A stretch of 64,000 bases of DNA. Origin: Aquamicrobium sp. LC103. GTDB lineage: Bacteria; Pseudomonadota; Alphaproteobacteria; Rhizobiales; Rhizobiaceae. The position numbers and the translations under genes were made by a program. Below the pieces are notes generated by a model, which saw only the letters and a program-made list of their open reading frames with translations, searched no databases and was not told the DNA's origin. How positions within the stretch are numbered: the first letter of the stretch is position 1; the number at the start of each line of letters is the position of its first letter. Shown here piece after piece: positions 9,115-17,194 of the stretch. The stretch is from positions 1 to 64,000 of the forward strand of contig NZ_LBCQ02000013.1 of assembly GCF_001014615.2 (NCBI RefSeq). Direction: 5' to 3'.

Positions 9115-10677
9115 ATGAAGCTCCTCAAATTCTTGGCCGGTGCCGCGATTGCCCTGCCGTTGGTGCTGGGCACGGCCCACGCCCAGAACACCGATCCGCT
9201 CAAGACTCTTGTCGTTGCCGTGCCTTCGGACGCCGTTGGCCTGGAGCCCGGCGCCAACAAGGCAGAGCCTATCGGCAGTGAAGTCATCCTAAATGTTTTC
9301 GACACGCTGGTTGCTTGGACCGCCCCGGACTTCGCCGAGCTCGAAGGCCGCCTCGCCGATAGCTGGACCGTCTCCGACAACGGCACCGTGTTCGATTTCA
9401 AGCTGCGCGAAGGCGTCAAATTCCACGACGGCACCGACTTCGACGCCGAAGCGGTCAAGTTCTCGCTGGAGCGCACCAAGGAGATCAATTCCTACGTCGA
9501 GGCGACCTTTGGACTCATCTCGGACATTTCCGTGGTATCGCCGACCGAGGTGAAGATCACCCTCAGCGAACCCTATCCAGCGTTCCTTTCCATCCTTGCC
9601 CAGCCGCAGGCCGCCATTGTCAGCCCCACGGCGGTCGAAGCCGAAGGCGGAGGCTTTGCCACCCATCCGGTGGGCACCGGCCCCTTCAAGTTCAACAGCT
9701 ATCAGGCCGATACCAATATCGTGCTCGATGCGAACCCCGACTATTTCCGCGGCGCGCCCAAGCTCGAGCGCATCATTTACCGCGTCATTCCCGACGCCTC
9801 GACCCGCCGGCTCGAGCTCGAAAATGGCGGCGTCGACGTGGTTCAGCAGCAGGGTCAGCTTTCGGCCATTGCCGCCGAGGATTTTACCGCGCTCCAGTCC
9901 AATCCGGACGTGACCATTCTGGAAGCCCCCAGCCAGATCATCCGCCAGCTCGAATTCAACAACAACAACCCCGACAGCCCGGTTGCCAATATCAAGGTTC
10001 GCGAGGCCATCGTGCACGCCATTGACTATGATGGGCTGCTACAGGGCGTCTTCGGCGGCACCGCGGAGCGTGTCTATGGTCCGTTGACCACCAATAGCTG
10101 GGCCTTCAATCCCAAGATCAAGGACGAAGCCCCGACCTACGATCCCGATCTAGCCCGGTCGCTGCTGGCCGAGGCTGGTGTCGATCCCGCTAGCCTGAAC
10201 TTCACCCTCTATAGCTTCCAAGGCCCGCTTTGGGGTGCCGTGGCCACCTTTGTCCAAGCCAACCTGGCCGATATCGGCATCAACGCCACCATCGCGCAGA
10301 CCGAATTCCCGGCCTATCGCGCCCTTCAGACCGCCGGTCAGTTCGACCTTGCTCTCGATGGTCGACAGCCCTGGTACAACGACCCCGATGCGCACATCAC
10401 CATCGGGTACCTCTCGAGCCTTGCCGATACGGCAATGACCTTTCGCATGCCCCAAGACGCCGACCTTGATGGCCTCATCACCAGGGCACAGCAGGAAGTC
10501 GACCAGGAAACCCGCAAGCAGCTCTATTTCGAAATCCAGGAAAAGGTCGCTGCCAAGGTGCCCGGCGCCTATCTCTTCAGCCCCAAGCTGATCGTCTTCA
10601 CCCGCGCCAATGTGAAGGGCCTGCTGATCAACAGCGCGCCTCCGCTCAATGAATATTGGGGTGTTTCCAAGGAATAG
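9115..10677 (+). CDS. peptide-type ABC transporter substrate-binding protein (SBP family 5)
   Basis: This 520-residue periplasmic protein has a clear Sec signal peptide (KLLKFLAGAAIALPLVLGTAHA, cleavage around 24-25) and the SBP_bac_5 features LADSWTVSDNGTVFDFKLREGVKFHDG and VREAIVHAIDYDGLL. The family delivers peptides, opines, nickel or other small molecules to DppBC-type permeases. It heads the rightward operon and is followed by a strong hairpin before the permease genes, which often keeps the binding protein in excess. From locus context the ligand may be a hydantoin- or sulfur-containing compound; sequence alone does not define it. Confidence 0.92.
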   Translation: MKLLKFLAGAAIALPLVLGTAHAQNTDPLKTLVVAVPSDAVGLEPGANKAEPIGSEVILNVFDTLVAWTAPDFAELEGRLADSWTVSDNGTVFDFKLREGVKFHDGTDFDAEAVKFSLERTKEINSYVEATFGLISDISVVSPTEVKITLSEPYPAFLSILAQPQAAIVSPTAVEAEGGGFATHPVGTGPFKFNSYQADTNIVLDANPDYFRGAPKLERIIYRVIPDASTRRLELENGGVDVVQQQGQLSAIAAEDFTALQSNPDVTILEAPSQIIRQLEFNNNNPDSPVANIKVREAIVHAIDYDGLLQGVFGGTAERVYGPLTTNSWAFNPKIKDEAPTYDPDLARSLLAEAGVDPASLNFTLYSFQGPLWGAVATFVQANLADIGINATIAQTEFPAYRALQTAGQFDLALDGRQPWYNDPDAHITIGYLSSLADTAMTFRMPQDADLDGLITRAQQEVDQETRKQLYFEIQEKVAAKVPGAYLFSPKLIVFTRANVKGLLINSAPPLNEYWGVSKE

Positions 10678-10689
10678 TATTCCCGCTCC

Positions 10690-10718
10690 TCCCGCGGCCC
10701 CGTCCGCTGGCCGCGGGA
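10690..10718 (+). terminator. intra-operon stem-loop (attenuator or mRNA stabiliser)
   Basis: TCCCGCGGCC (10690-10699) pairs with GGCCGCGGGA (10709-10718) around a 9-base loop. No long T-run follows, so partial termination or 3' end protection of the binding-protein mRNA is more likely than full termination. Confidence 0.6.
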
Positions 10719-10749
10719 AACTCTTGTATTCTCAAAACCGAGGCAGGCC

Positions 10750-11760
10750 ATGGGCAGCTTTCTCCTACGCCGATTGCTGGCGCTGATCCCGGTCCTGGCT
10801 CTGGTTCTCGTTATCGTATTCTCGCTCGTGCGGTTCATTCCGGGCGATCCGGCCGTGACGCTGCTTGGCCCTGGCGCTACCGATCAGCAGATTGCCGGCC
10901 TCCGCGCGCAGATGCGTCTGGACGAGCCGTTCTACCTCCAGTTCTTCAACTATGTCGTCGGCCTGCTGCATGGCGATTTCGGCACGTCGTTGAAGAGCGG
11001 CACCCCAGTATTTCAGGAAATCCTGCTACGCCTTCCGGCGACGCTCGAGCTCTCGATCTGCGCCACGCTGGTGGCCATCATCGTGGGCATTCCGATCGGC
11101 GTTCTGTCCGCCACCCGGCCCAATTCGCTGTTCGACCACTTCACCCGCGTGTTCTCTCTGGTCGGGGTTTCCATGCCGGCCTTTTTGCTGGCGCTGATCC
11201 TGCAGCTCATCTTTGCCACCTATCTCGGATGGCTGCCGGTCTCGGGCCGCATGAGCCCCTATATCGTCATGCAGCCCATCACTGGCTTTGCCATTCTCGA
11301 CGGTCTGCTCACAGGCAACTGGCAGGCGGCGTGGAGCGCGGTCCAATACCTGATCCTGCCCACCGCCGTGCTGGCCTCGTTCCTCGCCGCGACCCTGGGG
11401 CGTTTCGTCCGCAACACCATGCTCGAGGTGATGTCGGAGGATTTCATCCGCACGGCCCGTGCCAAGGGGCTATCGCAGGGACAAGTCGTGCTCGAACACG
11501 GTTTGCGCAATTCGCTCCTGCCGGCCATCACGGTGGTCGGACTCAAGTTCGCGGAGATGCTCGGCGGTGCCATTCTTACCGAAACCATCTTCGCCTGGCC
11601 CGGCATCGGCCGGTTCATGTTCGAGGCCATCAAGAACCGGGACTATCCGGTAATCCAGGGCACGACACTGATCTTTTCGCTGTTGTTCGTGCTGACTTCC
11701 GTCTTGGTCGACCTCCTATACGGCGTGCTCGATCCTCGCGTTCGCAAGAGGATGAAATGA
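10750..11760 (+). CDS. ABC transporter permease, DppB type
   Basis: This 336-residue inner-membrane permease of the DppB/OppB class has about six membrane segments. The N-terminus has the family RRLLALIPVLALVLVIVFSLVR segment with FIPGDPA, and the EAA cytoplasmic loop is present (VMSEDFIRTARAKGLSQ). It forms the channel with the DppC-type product, whose start overlaps its stop by 4 bases. It likely works with the double ATPase at 6097-7941. Confidence 0.94.
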   Translation: MGSFLLRRLLALIPVLALVLVIVFSLVRFIPGDPAVTLLGPGATDQQIAGLRAQMRLDEPFYLQFFNYVVGLLHGDFGTSLKSGTPVFQEILLRLPATLELSICATLVAIIVGIPIGVLSATRPNSLFDHFTRVFSLVGVSMPAFLLALILQLIFATYLGWLPVSGRMSPYIVMQPITGFAILDGLLTGNWQAAWSAVQYLILPTAVLASFLAATLGRFVRNTMLEVMSEDFIRTARAKGLSQGQVVLEHGLRNSLLPAITVVGLKFAEMLGGAILTETIFAWPGIGRFMFEAIKNRDYPVIQGTTLIFSLLFVLTSVLVDLLYGVLDPRVRKRMK

Positions 11761-12596
11761 TGCCGCTCGTTTTCTTTCTCCGGCGCAATACGCTGGCCAC
11801 GCTCGGCCTCATCGTCCTCGTACTGATAGTTCTGGCTGTAGTCTTCGGCCCGATGATCAGCCCCTATACGCCCACCAAGCTCGATGTGCTCAACAAGCTG
11901 CAAGGCCCGAGCCTGGCGCATTGGCTCGGCACCGACAGCCTAGGCCGCGACGTCCTGACCCGTGTCTTGCATGGTGGCCGCTTTACCCTTGCCATCGGTA
12001 TCGGCGTCGTCGCCATTGCCTTCCTTGTCGGCGTATTCTTCGGAACGCTGGCGGGCTTTATCGGCGGCGCGGTGGATATGGTCATCATGCGCTTCGTGGA
12101 TGCCATGCTGTCCTTTCCAGCCTTGGTTCTGGCGATTGCGCTTGCCGCCGCTTTCGGGCCCAGCCTCAACAACGCCATGCTGGCCGTTTCCATCACGCTC
12201 GCCCCGCAATTTGCCCGCGTGGCCCGCAGCCAGGCGCTGGCGGTTTCAGTCAAGCCCTATGTCGAGGCGGCCGTTTCGCTGGGTCTGCCCACGTCGCGCA
12301 TTCTCTGGCGCTATATATTCGCCAACGGGCTTGGCCCTCTGCTGGTGCAGGCGTCGCTGAGCCTCGGCAGCGCCATCCTGCAAACGGCAAGTCTCGGCTT
12401 TCTGGGCCTTGGAGCGCAGCCGCCGCTGGCCGAATGGGGCGCCGACGTGTCTAGCAACCTGCAATATCTGCGCGAGAGCCCCTGGGTGGCCTTGTCGCCG
12501 GGCATGGCGATCCTCCTGGCCGTACTCTGCTTCAACCTCATCGGAGACAGTCTCGCCGACTGGTTCAACCCGCGCCGCCGCAACGAGCTCGACTGA
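11757..12596 (+). CDS. ABC transporter permease, DppC type
   Basis: This 279-residue permease of the DppC/OppC class has the N-terminal membrane helix, the LGTDSLGRDVLTRVLHGGR motif and an EAA loop (VSLGLPTSRILWRYIFANG). Two adjacent ATG codons (11757 and 11760) are possible starts; AGAGGA is best placed for 11757, giving an ATGA overlap with the upstream permease. A much longer open frame extends upstream in frame, but it only shadows the previous gene. Confidence 0.94.
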   Translation: MMPLVFFLRRNTLATLGLIVLVLIVLAVVFGPMISPYTPTKLDVLNKLQGPSLAHWLGTDSLGRDVLTRVLHGGRFTLAIGIGVVAIAFLVGVFFGTLAGFIGGAVDMVIMRFVDAMLSFPALVLAIALAAAFGPSLNNAMLAVSITLAPQFARVARSQALAVSVKPYVEAAVSLGLPTSRILWRYIFANGLGPLLVQASLSLGSAILQTASLGFLGLGAQPPLAEWGADVSSNLQYLRESPWVALSPGMAILLAVLCFNLIGDSLADWFNPRRRNELD

Positions 12597-13960
12597 TGCT
12601 GACCATCGCCCTTGAAAAGCTCGACTTCCTGCCGGCCAACCGGGTGACCGACGATACGTCCATCCTGACGCTCAAGAACCTGGTGTTCGAACCGCTGCTG
12701 CGCTGGCACAAGGGTGGGCTTGTGGCTCCGGCCCTGTTCTCGCATTGGACGCATGACGCGGCGGGCCGGCACTGGCGCTTCTTCATTCGTTCCAATGCCC
12801 AGTTCCACGACGGAGAAACCTGCCGGCCGCAGCACATCATCGACTTCATCTCGGGTATCCTCAATTCCACCGACATGTTCGGCATGAAATGGTCCTATGC
12901 CCGGTACCTTGCCAATGCGCAGATCACGGCCGGGCCCGACAATTCGGTGCTGGTCGACAATCCCGAGCCCTTGGCCGACATCCTCGACATCTTCTCGGAA
13001 TTCTACATCTGTCGCGAAAATGCGGTCGGACAGGCGGTTTTGGGCACCGGCCCTTATCGCGTCGACGCTTTCGAGAGCGGCGTCTCGGCCGTGCTTTCTT
13101 CGACCGACGATACTATAGCCGTACGCTGTGAGAAGAGCACCGAGGCCCGTTACGACCTGCTCAAAGCCGGGCAGGTGGATGCGGCGCTCAACCTAGAGCG
13201 CATGCATGGCCCGATCGATTTCGACCCCAAATGGCAATGGGGCAGGGCGGTCAACACGCTCTCGGTCATGTACTACCTAAATTGCAGCAGCGGGCTCTTT
13301 GCCGCGCCTGAGGCTCGCTTGGCTGCCAATCTCGCCGTGGACAAGGTGCAACTGATCGATACTCTGTTTCAGGGCCTCGGCGCTCCGGCGTCGACCGTGG
13401 TCAGCCCATTTCATCTCGGCATGTCCCAACCTATCGCGCCGATCCCCTATAATCCCGATGCCTCCCGGCGCTTGCTTGATAGGGCTGGCGGGCCGTCCGA
13501 GATCATCCTGCGCACGCCGCTCTATATGCCCGAACGGGCGCCGCAGATCAGTGATTTCGTTGCTGAAGCGCTGGGCGCGGTCGGCCTCTCGGTCCGCATC
13601 GAAACGGAAAATGATCGGCCGGAATATGCCCGGCAGGTAGGGCGCAAGGAAATAGGCGACATGGCCATTTTCGACTCCTCCCCGCAAAGCACCTATCGGG
13701 TGCTCAACGACAAGATTTCGAGCGTCACCCGCGCAGTCTGGTGGCAGGGCAATGACGACGCCGAAACCGAGCGGCTGATCGCTGCAGCCAATCATGCGGT
13801 GTCGAACAGGGATCGCGAGGCGGGCTACGCCGCGTGTCTGCGACGTCTCAACGCCAACCCACCCTGGCTCTATCTCATGCATCCCACCGACATTTTCGCC
13901 GCCAGGCCGGACGTCACCGGTCTTGGCATCGACCACAAGGGTATCCTCGTCATCCAATGA
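12596..13960 (+). CDS. second SBP family 5 protein, lacking a signal peptide
   Basis: At 454 residues this is an SBP_bac_5-like protein (SHWTHDAAGRHWRFFIRSNAQFHDGE, AANLAVDKVQLIDTLFQGLG). Unusually, it starts directly in the mature fold (MLTIALEKLDFLPANRVTDD) with no Sec, Tat or lipoprotein signal. The ATG overlaps the permease stop by one base, so a missing upstream signal segment is unlikely unless the start has moved. SgrR-like proteins use a cytoplasmic SBP5 domain as a sensor, but they carry an N-terminal helix-turn-helix that is absent here. It could be a cytoplasmic ligand sensor or carrier, or a binding domain that needs no export. Function not known. Confidence 0.8.
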   Translation: MLTIALEKLDFLPANRVTDDTSILTLKNLVFEPLLRWHKGGLVAPALFSHWTHDAAGRHWRFFIRSNAQFHDGETCRPQHIIDFISGILNSTDMFGMKWSYARYLANAQITAGPDNSVLVDNPEPLADILDIFSEFYICRENAVGQAVLGTGPYRVDAFESGVSAVLSSTDDTIAVRCEKSTEARYDLLKAGQVDAALNLERMHGPIDFDPKWQWGRAVNTLSVMYYLNCSSGLFAAPEARLAANLAVDKVQLIDTLFQGLGAPASTVVSPFHLGMSQPIAPIPYNPDASRRLLDRAGGPSEIILRTPLYMPERAPQISDFVAEALGAVGLSVRIETENDRPEYARQVGRKEIGDMAIFDSSPQSTYRVLNDKISSVTRAVWWQGNDDAETERLIAAANHAVSNRDREAGYAACLRRLNANPPWLYLMHPTDIFAARPDVTGLGIDHKGILVIQ

Positions 13961-14352
13961 GCAAAGACATGGCCAAAGATTACGGCATCACCTTCTTCTA
14001 TTATCCCGATATCCATGCGGTGACCGAATTCTACGAGACCGTCCTGGGGTTCGAACTGGTGCTCGACCAGGGCCTGGCGCGCATCTATCGCATCGCGCCC
14101 AACAGCTATTTCGGCATCGTGGACGGCAATCGCGGTCATCTCCGCCATCAGGAAAAAAGCGCCGTGTTGCTGACCATCGTGGCGCAGGACGTCGAAGGCT
14201 GGCACGAAAAGGTCAGTGCCGCCGGTGTCGCCGGGCTCACCGAAATTCGGCGCGGCAATTACTGCGACCATTTCTTTTTCGAGGATCCCGCCGGTTATGC
14301 CCTCGAAATCCAGCGCTTTCACAACCCCGACGTCGCCAAGCTCTTCGCATGA
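13957..14352 (+). CDS. VOC family (glyoxalase/dioxygenase superfamily) protein
   Basis: This 131-residue protein has one vicinal-oxygen-chelate domain: ITFFYYPDIHAVTEFYETVLGFELV at the N-terminus and YCDHFFFEDPAGYALEIQRF at the C-terminus. The His near 110 and Glu near 123 could be metal ligands. It is cytoplasmic. The start at 13957 overlaps the upstream stop by ATGA; an in-frame extension to 13834 lies inside the previous gene and is rejected. VOC enzymes include lyases, epimerases and dioxygenases, and some small members bind drugs. Here it is likely part of the catabolic or self-protection set of the locus. Confidence 0.85.
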   Translation: MSKDMAKDYGITFFYYPDIHAVTEFYETVLGFELVLDQGLARIYRIAPNSYFGIVDGNRGHLRHQEKSAVLLTIVAQDVEGWHEKVSAAGVAGLTEIRRGNYCDHFFFEDPAGYALEIQRFHNPDVAKLFA

Positions 14353-16118
14353 GCGCCCCGCCCTTCACGCTGCGGGTCAATTTCAGCCACGAGGACAAGG
14401 CGGCCAAGGGCCTGCGTTCTCTGCGCGACCCCCGAGCCGCGCCGCAGGCACCGGTCTATTTCACCGCCCGCGAGGCGGTGGAGATGTTTCCGCGCCTGCT
14501 GTTGTTCGGCCCGCGCGGCAGCGGCAAGTCGGTCTTTGCCCGCCAGCTCGCCGATGAAACCGGCGCTCAACTCGTCACCATCCATGGCCCCGACAGCCTC
14601 TCCGGCGTTATGCCGGCGGAGAGGCTGCTCATCCTCGACGGTATTGATCGCCTTGGCCCCGATGGCGAGGCGCTTCTGAACGACATCCTCGCTCAACAGG
14701 GGGAGCGTTCCTTGCTCCTGCTCGGCGATGGTGCCGTGGTGCGGGGCTGGCGCATGCCCAGCGGCATCGCCGTCCACGCCCTGCGCCCGCTGACCGTGGC
14801 GGAACGCGCCGATTATCTCAAGGCCCACGCCATCGTCGCGCCTGCGGCCCTCTCCGATGCAGCATCCAATCCCGCGCTGTTCGCGCTGGCGCGAACCGTC
14901 TCGTCACCGGCCGATACGCCCGGAGCGCTGATCGATATCTGGCTGGCCGGCCAGCCGCCTGAAGCCGCTAAAGCCGGCTTTGATGCCCTTGCGGCTGGTA
15001 CCTCGTCCAATCGCGCTGTCGATGGGCTCTTGGCCGCCCGTCATATGCGGAGCCTTGCCGCCACCGAGGTGGCCCGGCATTTCCTGGCGGCCCCCGATCT
15101 CTGGGGCGACAGCCTTGCATGCCTTCTCGCAGGCGACCCGTCTTTGCGCGCGCCGCTCTCCGCGCTGCTGCTGGCCGGTGATGAGGACGCCGCTCTCAAG
15201 GCTGCCTTGCTGCTGGCCGGGCCGGAGGAGGACGCCGCCGTTGCCGGTAAGTTCCTGCACCTGATCGAAACCGGGCGCCTCTCGCCATTCGACCGCGACC
15301 GCGCGGCGCGCTTCCTCGCTCTTTGGGGCGATCCGCGCGATCTCGACGCCCTCTGCGCCGTGCCCGGCGGCGCCTTCACCATGGGTTCGGATACGCATCC
15401 CAATTCCCAGCCGGTGCACAGGGCGACGGTTGGCGATTTCCGCATCGGGCGCTATCCGGTCACCAATGCCGCCTACCACCGCTTCGTCACCGCCACTGGC
15501 CATCAGTGGGTGTCTCCTGAAGCCGGTGTCGCCGAGCGCCGCAATGCGCCGGCCACCGATCTCACGTGGCGCGATGCCCGTGCCTATTGCGATTGGCTAA
15601 CCCAGGTGTGGCGCACTGAAGGCCGCATCGCCGCCACCGAATATGTGCGTCTTCCCACCGAGCCCGAATGGGAACGCGCCGCGCGTGGCGACCAGGGCGA
15701 TGGCGGCGACGACATCGTCTATCCCTGGGGTCAGGGCTGGAACCCGGCGGCGGCCAATTCGGAGGAGAGCGGCCTCAATGCCCAATGCGCCGTCGGTCTG
15801 TTCCCGGTCGGCGCCTCGCCCTATGGCTGTCTCGACATGGCGGGCCAGGTCTGGGAATGGACCACGACCCTTTGGGGCGACGGAATGGCTACGCCGTCCT
15901 TCCACTACCCCTATGCCGACGACGGTCGCGAAGACCCCGAAGCCCGCCCCGCCATTCGCCGCGTCCTCCGCGGTGGATGTTTCTCCAGCACAAGCCTGAA
16001 AGCCTGCTGTACCTACCGCGGTAGCCTCGAACCCGACGGCTTCTGGCGCGGTAACGGCTTCCGCATCGTGGTGGCGAAGGAGGATCCGACAAGCAGAGGC
16101 CACAAGGCTGAGTGCTGA
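14349..16118 (+). CDS. NTPase-SUMF1 (formylglycine-generating-enzyme-like) fusion protein
   Basis: This 589-residue protein starts at ATG 14349 and overlaps the VOC stop by ATGA. The N-terminal part (about 30-250) has a P-loop GPRGSGKS (54-61) and a Walker B-like LLILDGIDR (about 93-101). The C-terminal part (about 335-585) is a SUMF1/FGE-sulfatase domain: PGGAFTMGSD, RLPTEPEWERAARG, YPWG, GCLDMAGQVWEWT and RGNGFRI. The two FGE active-site cysteines are not in register: the segment reads RGGCFSSTSLKACC. It is therefore probably not a true formylglycine-generating enzyme but a related C-type-lectin-fold domain, as in PvdO- or EgtB-like proteins. No sulfatase gene lies nearby. Last gene of the operon; role unknown. 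Confidence 0.83.
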   Translation: MSAPPFTLRVNFSHEDKAAKGLRSLRDPRAAPQAPVYFTAREAVEMFPRLLLFGPRGSGKSVFARQLADETGAQLVTIHGPDSLSGVMPAERLLILDGIDRLGPDGEALLNDILAQQGERSLLLLGDGAVVRGWRMPSGIAVHALRPLTVAERADYLKAHAIVAPAALSDAASNPALFALARTVSSPADTPGALIDIWLAGQPPEAAKAGFDALAAGTSSNRAVDGLLAARHMRSLAATEVARHFLAAPDLWGDSLACLLAGDPSLRAPLSALLLAGDEDAALKAALLLAGPEEDAAVAGKFLHLIETGRLSPFDRDRAARFLALWGDPRDLDALCAVPGGAFTMGSDTHPNSQPVHRATVGDFRIGRYPVTNAAYHRFVTATGHQWVSPEAGVAERRNAPATDLTWRDARAYCDWLTQVWRTEGRIAATEYVRLPTEPEWERAARGDQGDGGDDIVYPWGQGWNPAAANSEESGLNAQCAVGLFPVGASPYGCLDMAGQVWEWTTTLWGDGMATPSFHYPYADDGREDPEARPAIRRVLRGGCFSSTSLKACCTYRGSLEPDGFWRGNGFRIVVAKEDPTSRGHKAEC

Positions 16119-16255
16119 CTAGCACGGAGATCCATCATCTGAATCAAACTGGGTTTGAATGATGCCTTTATGTCAAAAGCTGACAGCCTGTTCCCACCCC
16201 ATCTCTGTCATTTCCACATTTATGAGTTCACGGCCGAGCAAGCTCATCGGCGAAA

Positions 16256-16679
16256 TCACGACGGGGCGCATTGATGTCCGTCAGGAGTAGGCCGGAAGTT
16301 GTCTGTCAGGGTGGCTTCAAAAAGCTGCCGTACCGGCTCCGGATCGATGCCGTCGGTGATGAAAACAAGACGGGTTTGGCGATCCTCACTGGGCCAGGTG
16401 TCCACGACTGTCGGAGGAAAGACAGCATGCTAAACGACACATGGATGATGCGTGGCCGTTCCGGCTCGTCCTGGTCCAGCACCAGGCCCTTCCCATCGTG
16501 GTACGGGCGATCTGCGCCTTGCCGATATGCACGAGATCATGGTCGAGCGCGACATCACCGAGTTCGTTGATGATTATAGCCGTGTCGGCGAAGGCCGGAT
16601 CTGCAAGAACGCGATTGAGAAGCGTGGATTTTCCAGCTCCCAGGAAGCCTGTCAGCACAAAAACCGGTGTCTTATCCAT
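16256..16679 (-). pseudogene. decayed COG0523/CobW-family GTPase (zinc chaperone type)
   Basis: The N-terminus is intact (PVFVLTGFLGAGKSTLLNR, then INELGDVALDHDLV), matching G3E GTPases. The frame is lost after about 60 residues, and the GTPase core and CxCC region are missing. Further downstream, in another frame, C-terminal domain pieces survive (HAVFPPTVVDTWPSEDRQ, RLVFITDGIDPEPVRQLF). The remnant is about 420 bp against roughly 1 kb for an intact gene, so it has an internal deletion plus frameshift. Its start overlaps the end of zur by 8 bp, showing it was once a zur-linked zinc-allocation gene. Confidence 0.8.
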
Positions 16680-17097
16680 GCGCGCAGCTCTCGCACAGTC
16701 CCGAAAGCTCCACGGTGGTTGCCGTTGTGCGAAAGCCCTCTTTCCTGGCTAGTCGCCGCAACAACCGGTCCAGTTCTGCATCGTGGAATTCGCTGGTTCG
16801 CCCACAGTTCCTGCAAATCGCAAAAGCGGCGTGACCATGGTTGCCGCACTCGGCCGTACAAACCGCGAAGGCGCTCAGACTTTCGATCTTGTGGACAGCT
16901 CCATCGTCGATGAGCTGCTCCAGGGCCCGATAAACCTGGGGCGGGGAACGTAGCCCATCATCGCGCAAAAGCTCGAGAAGCTCATAAGCCCCCAGCGGCT
17001 TTTGCGCTCGCTCCAGGGCATCGAGAACGAGCTGGCGATTGCGCCCGGGTCGGCGGTTGGAGTGCGCGTTAGCGGTGACGGTAATAGCGCCGCTCAT
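16672..17097 (-). CDS. zur: zinc uptake regulator Zur (Fur family)
   Basis: This 141-residue Fur-family repressor has an N-terminal winged helix (about 18-80, LVLDALERAQKPLGAYELLELL, PPQVYRALEQLIDDGAVHKIE) and a C-terminal dimerisation domain with the two CxxC structural zinc motifs, CRNC (about 95-98) and CESC (near the C-terminus). NHGHAAF and EFHD supply likely sensory ligands. It is divergent from an AztABCD-type zinc importer across a 97-bp gap containing two matching palindromes. This context supports Zur rather than Fur, Mur or PerR. Zinc-bound Zur would repress the importer and probably itself. Confidence 0.93.
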   Translation of the reverse strand: MSGAITVTANAHSNRRPGRNRQLVLDALERAQKPLGAYELLELLRDDGLRSPPQVYRALEQLIDDGAVHKIESLSAFAVCTAECGNHGHAAFAICRNCGRTSEFHDAELDRLLRRLARKEGFRTTATTVELSGLCESCAHG

Positions 17098-17099
17098 CG

Positions 17100-17142
17100 G
17101 TTATGCTATAACATTTTTCATTGACGAATGTTCTAACATAAC
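17100..17142. promoter_or_regulatory. two candidate Zur boxes
   Basis: Box 1 is GTTATGCTATAAC (17100-17112). Box 2, read on the minus strand, is GTTATGTTAGAAC (17130-17142). They share 11 of 13 positions and are centred 30 bp apart, in the divergent zur/aztA gap. Box 1 abuts the zur start codon region and box 2 lies 53 bp before aztA. Confidence 0.75.
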
Positions 17143-17194
17143 ATAGTCGGTCGTCAAGGCTGGAGCCGACCGGCTTCGACGAGGACGGAACGAA

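Noticed and set aside
10656-12596. A 646-codon open frame covering both permease genes
   Set aside because: Only its last 279 codons encode a DppC-type permease; the first part is an out-of-frame reading of the DppB gene.
13794-14348. Long in-frame extension before the NTPase-SUMF1 protein
   Set aside because: It overlaps the second SBP and the VOC gene in other frames and has no domain content; the ATGA overlap start at 14349 fits the operon.
14349-16118. True formylglycine-generating enzyme for sulfatase maturation
   Set aside because: The two catalytic cysteines are not in register (RGGCFSSTSLKACC) and no sulfatase is encoded in the window.
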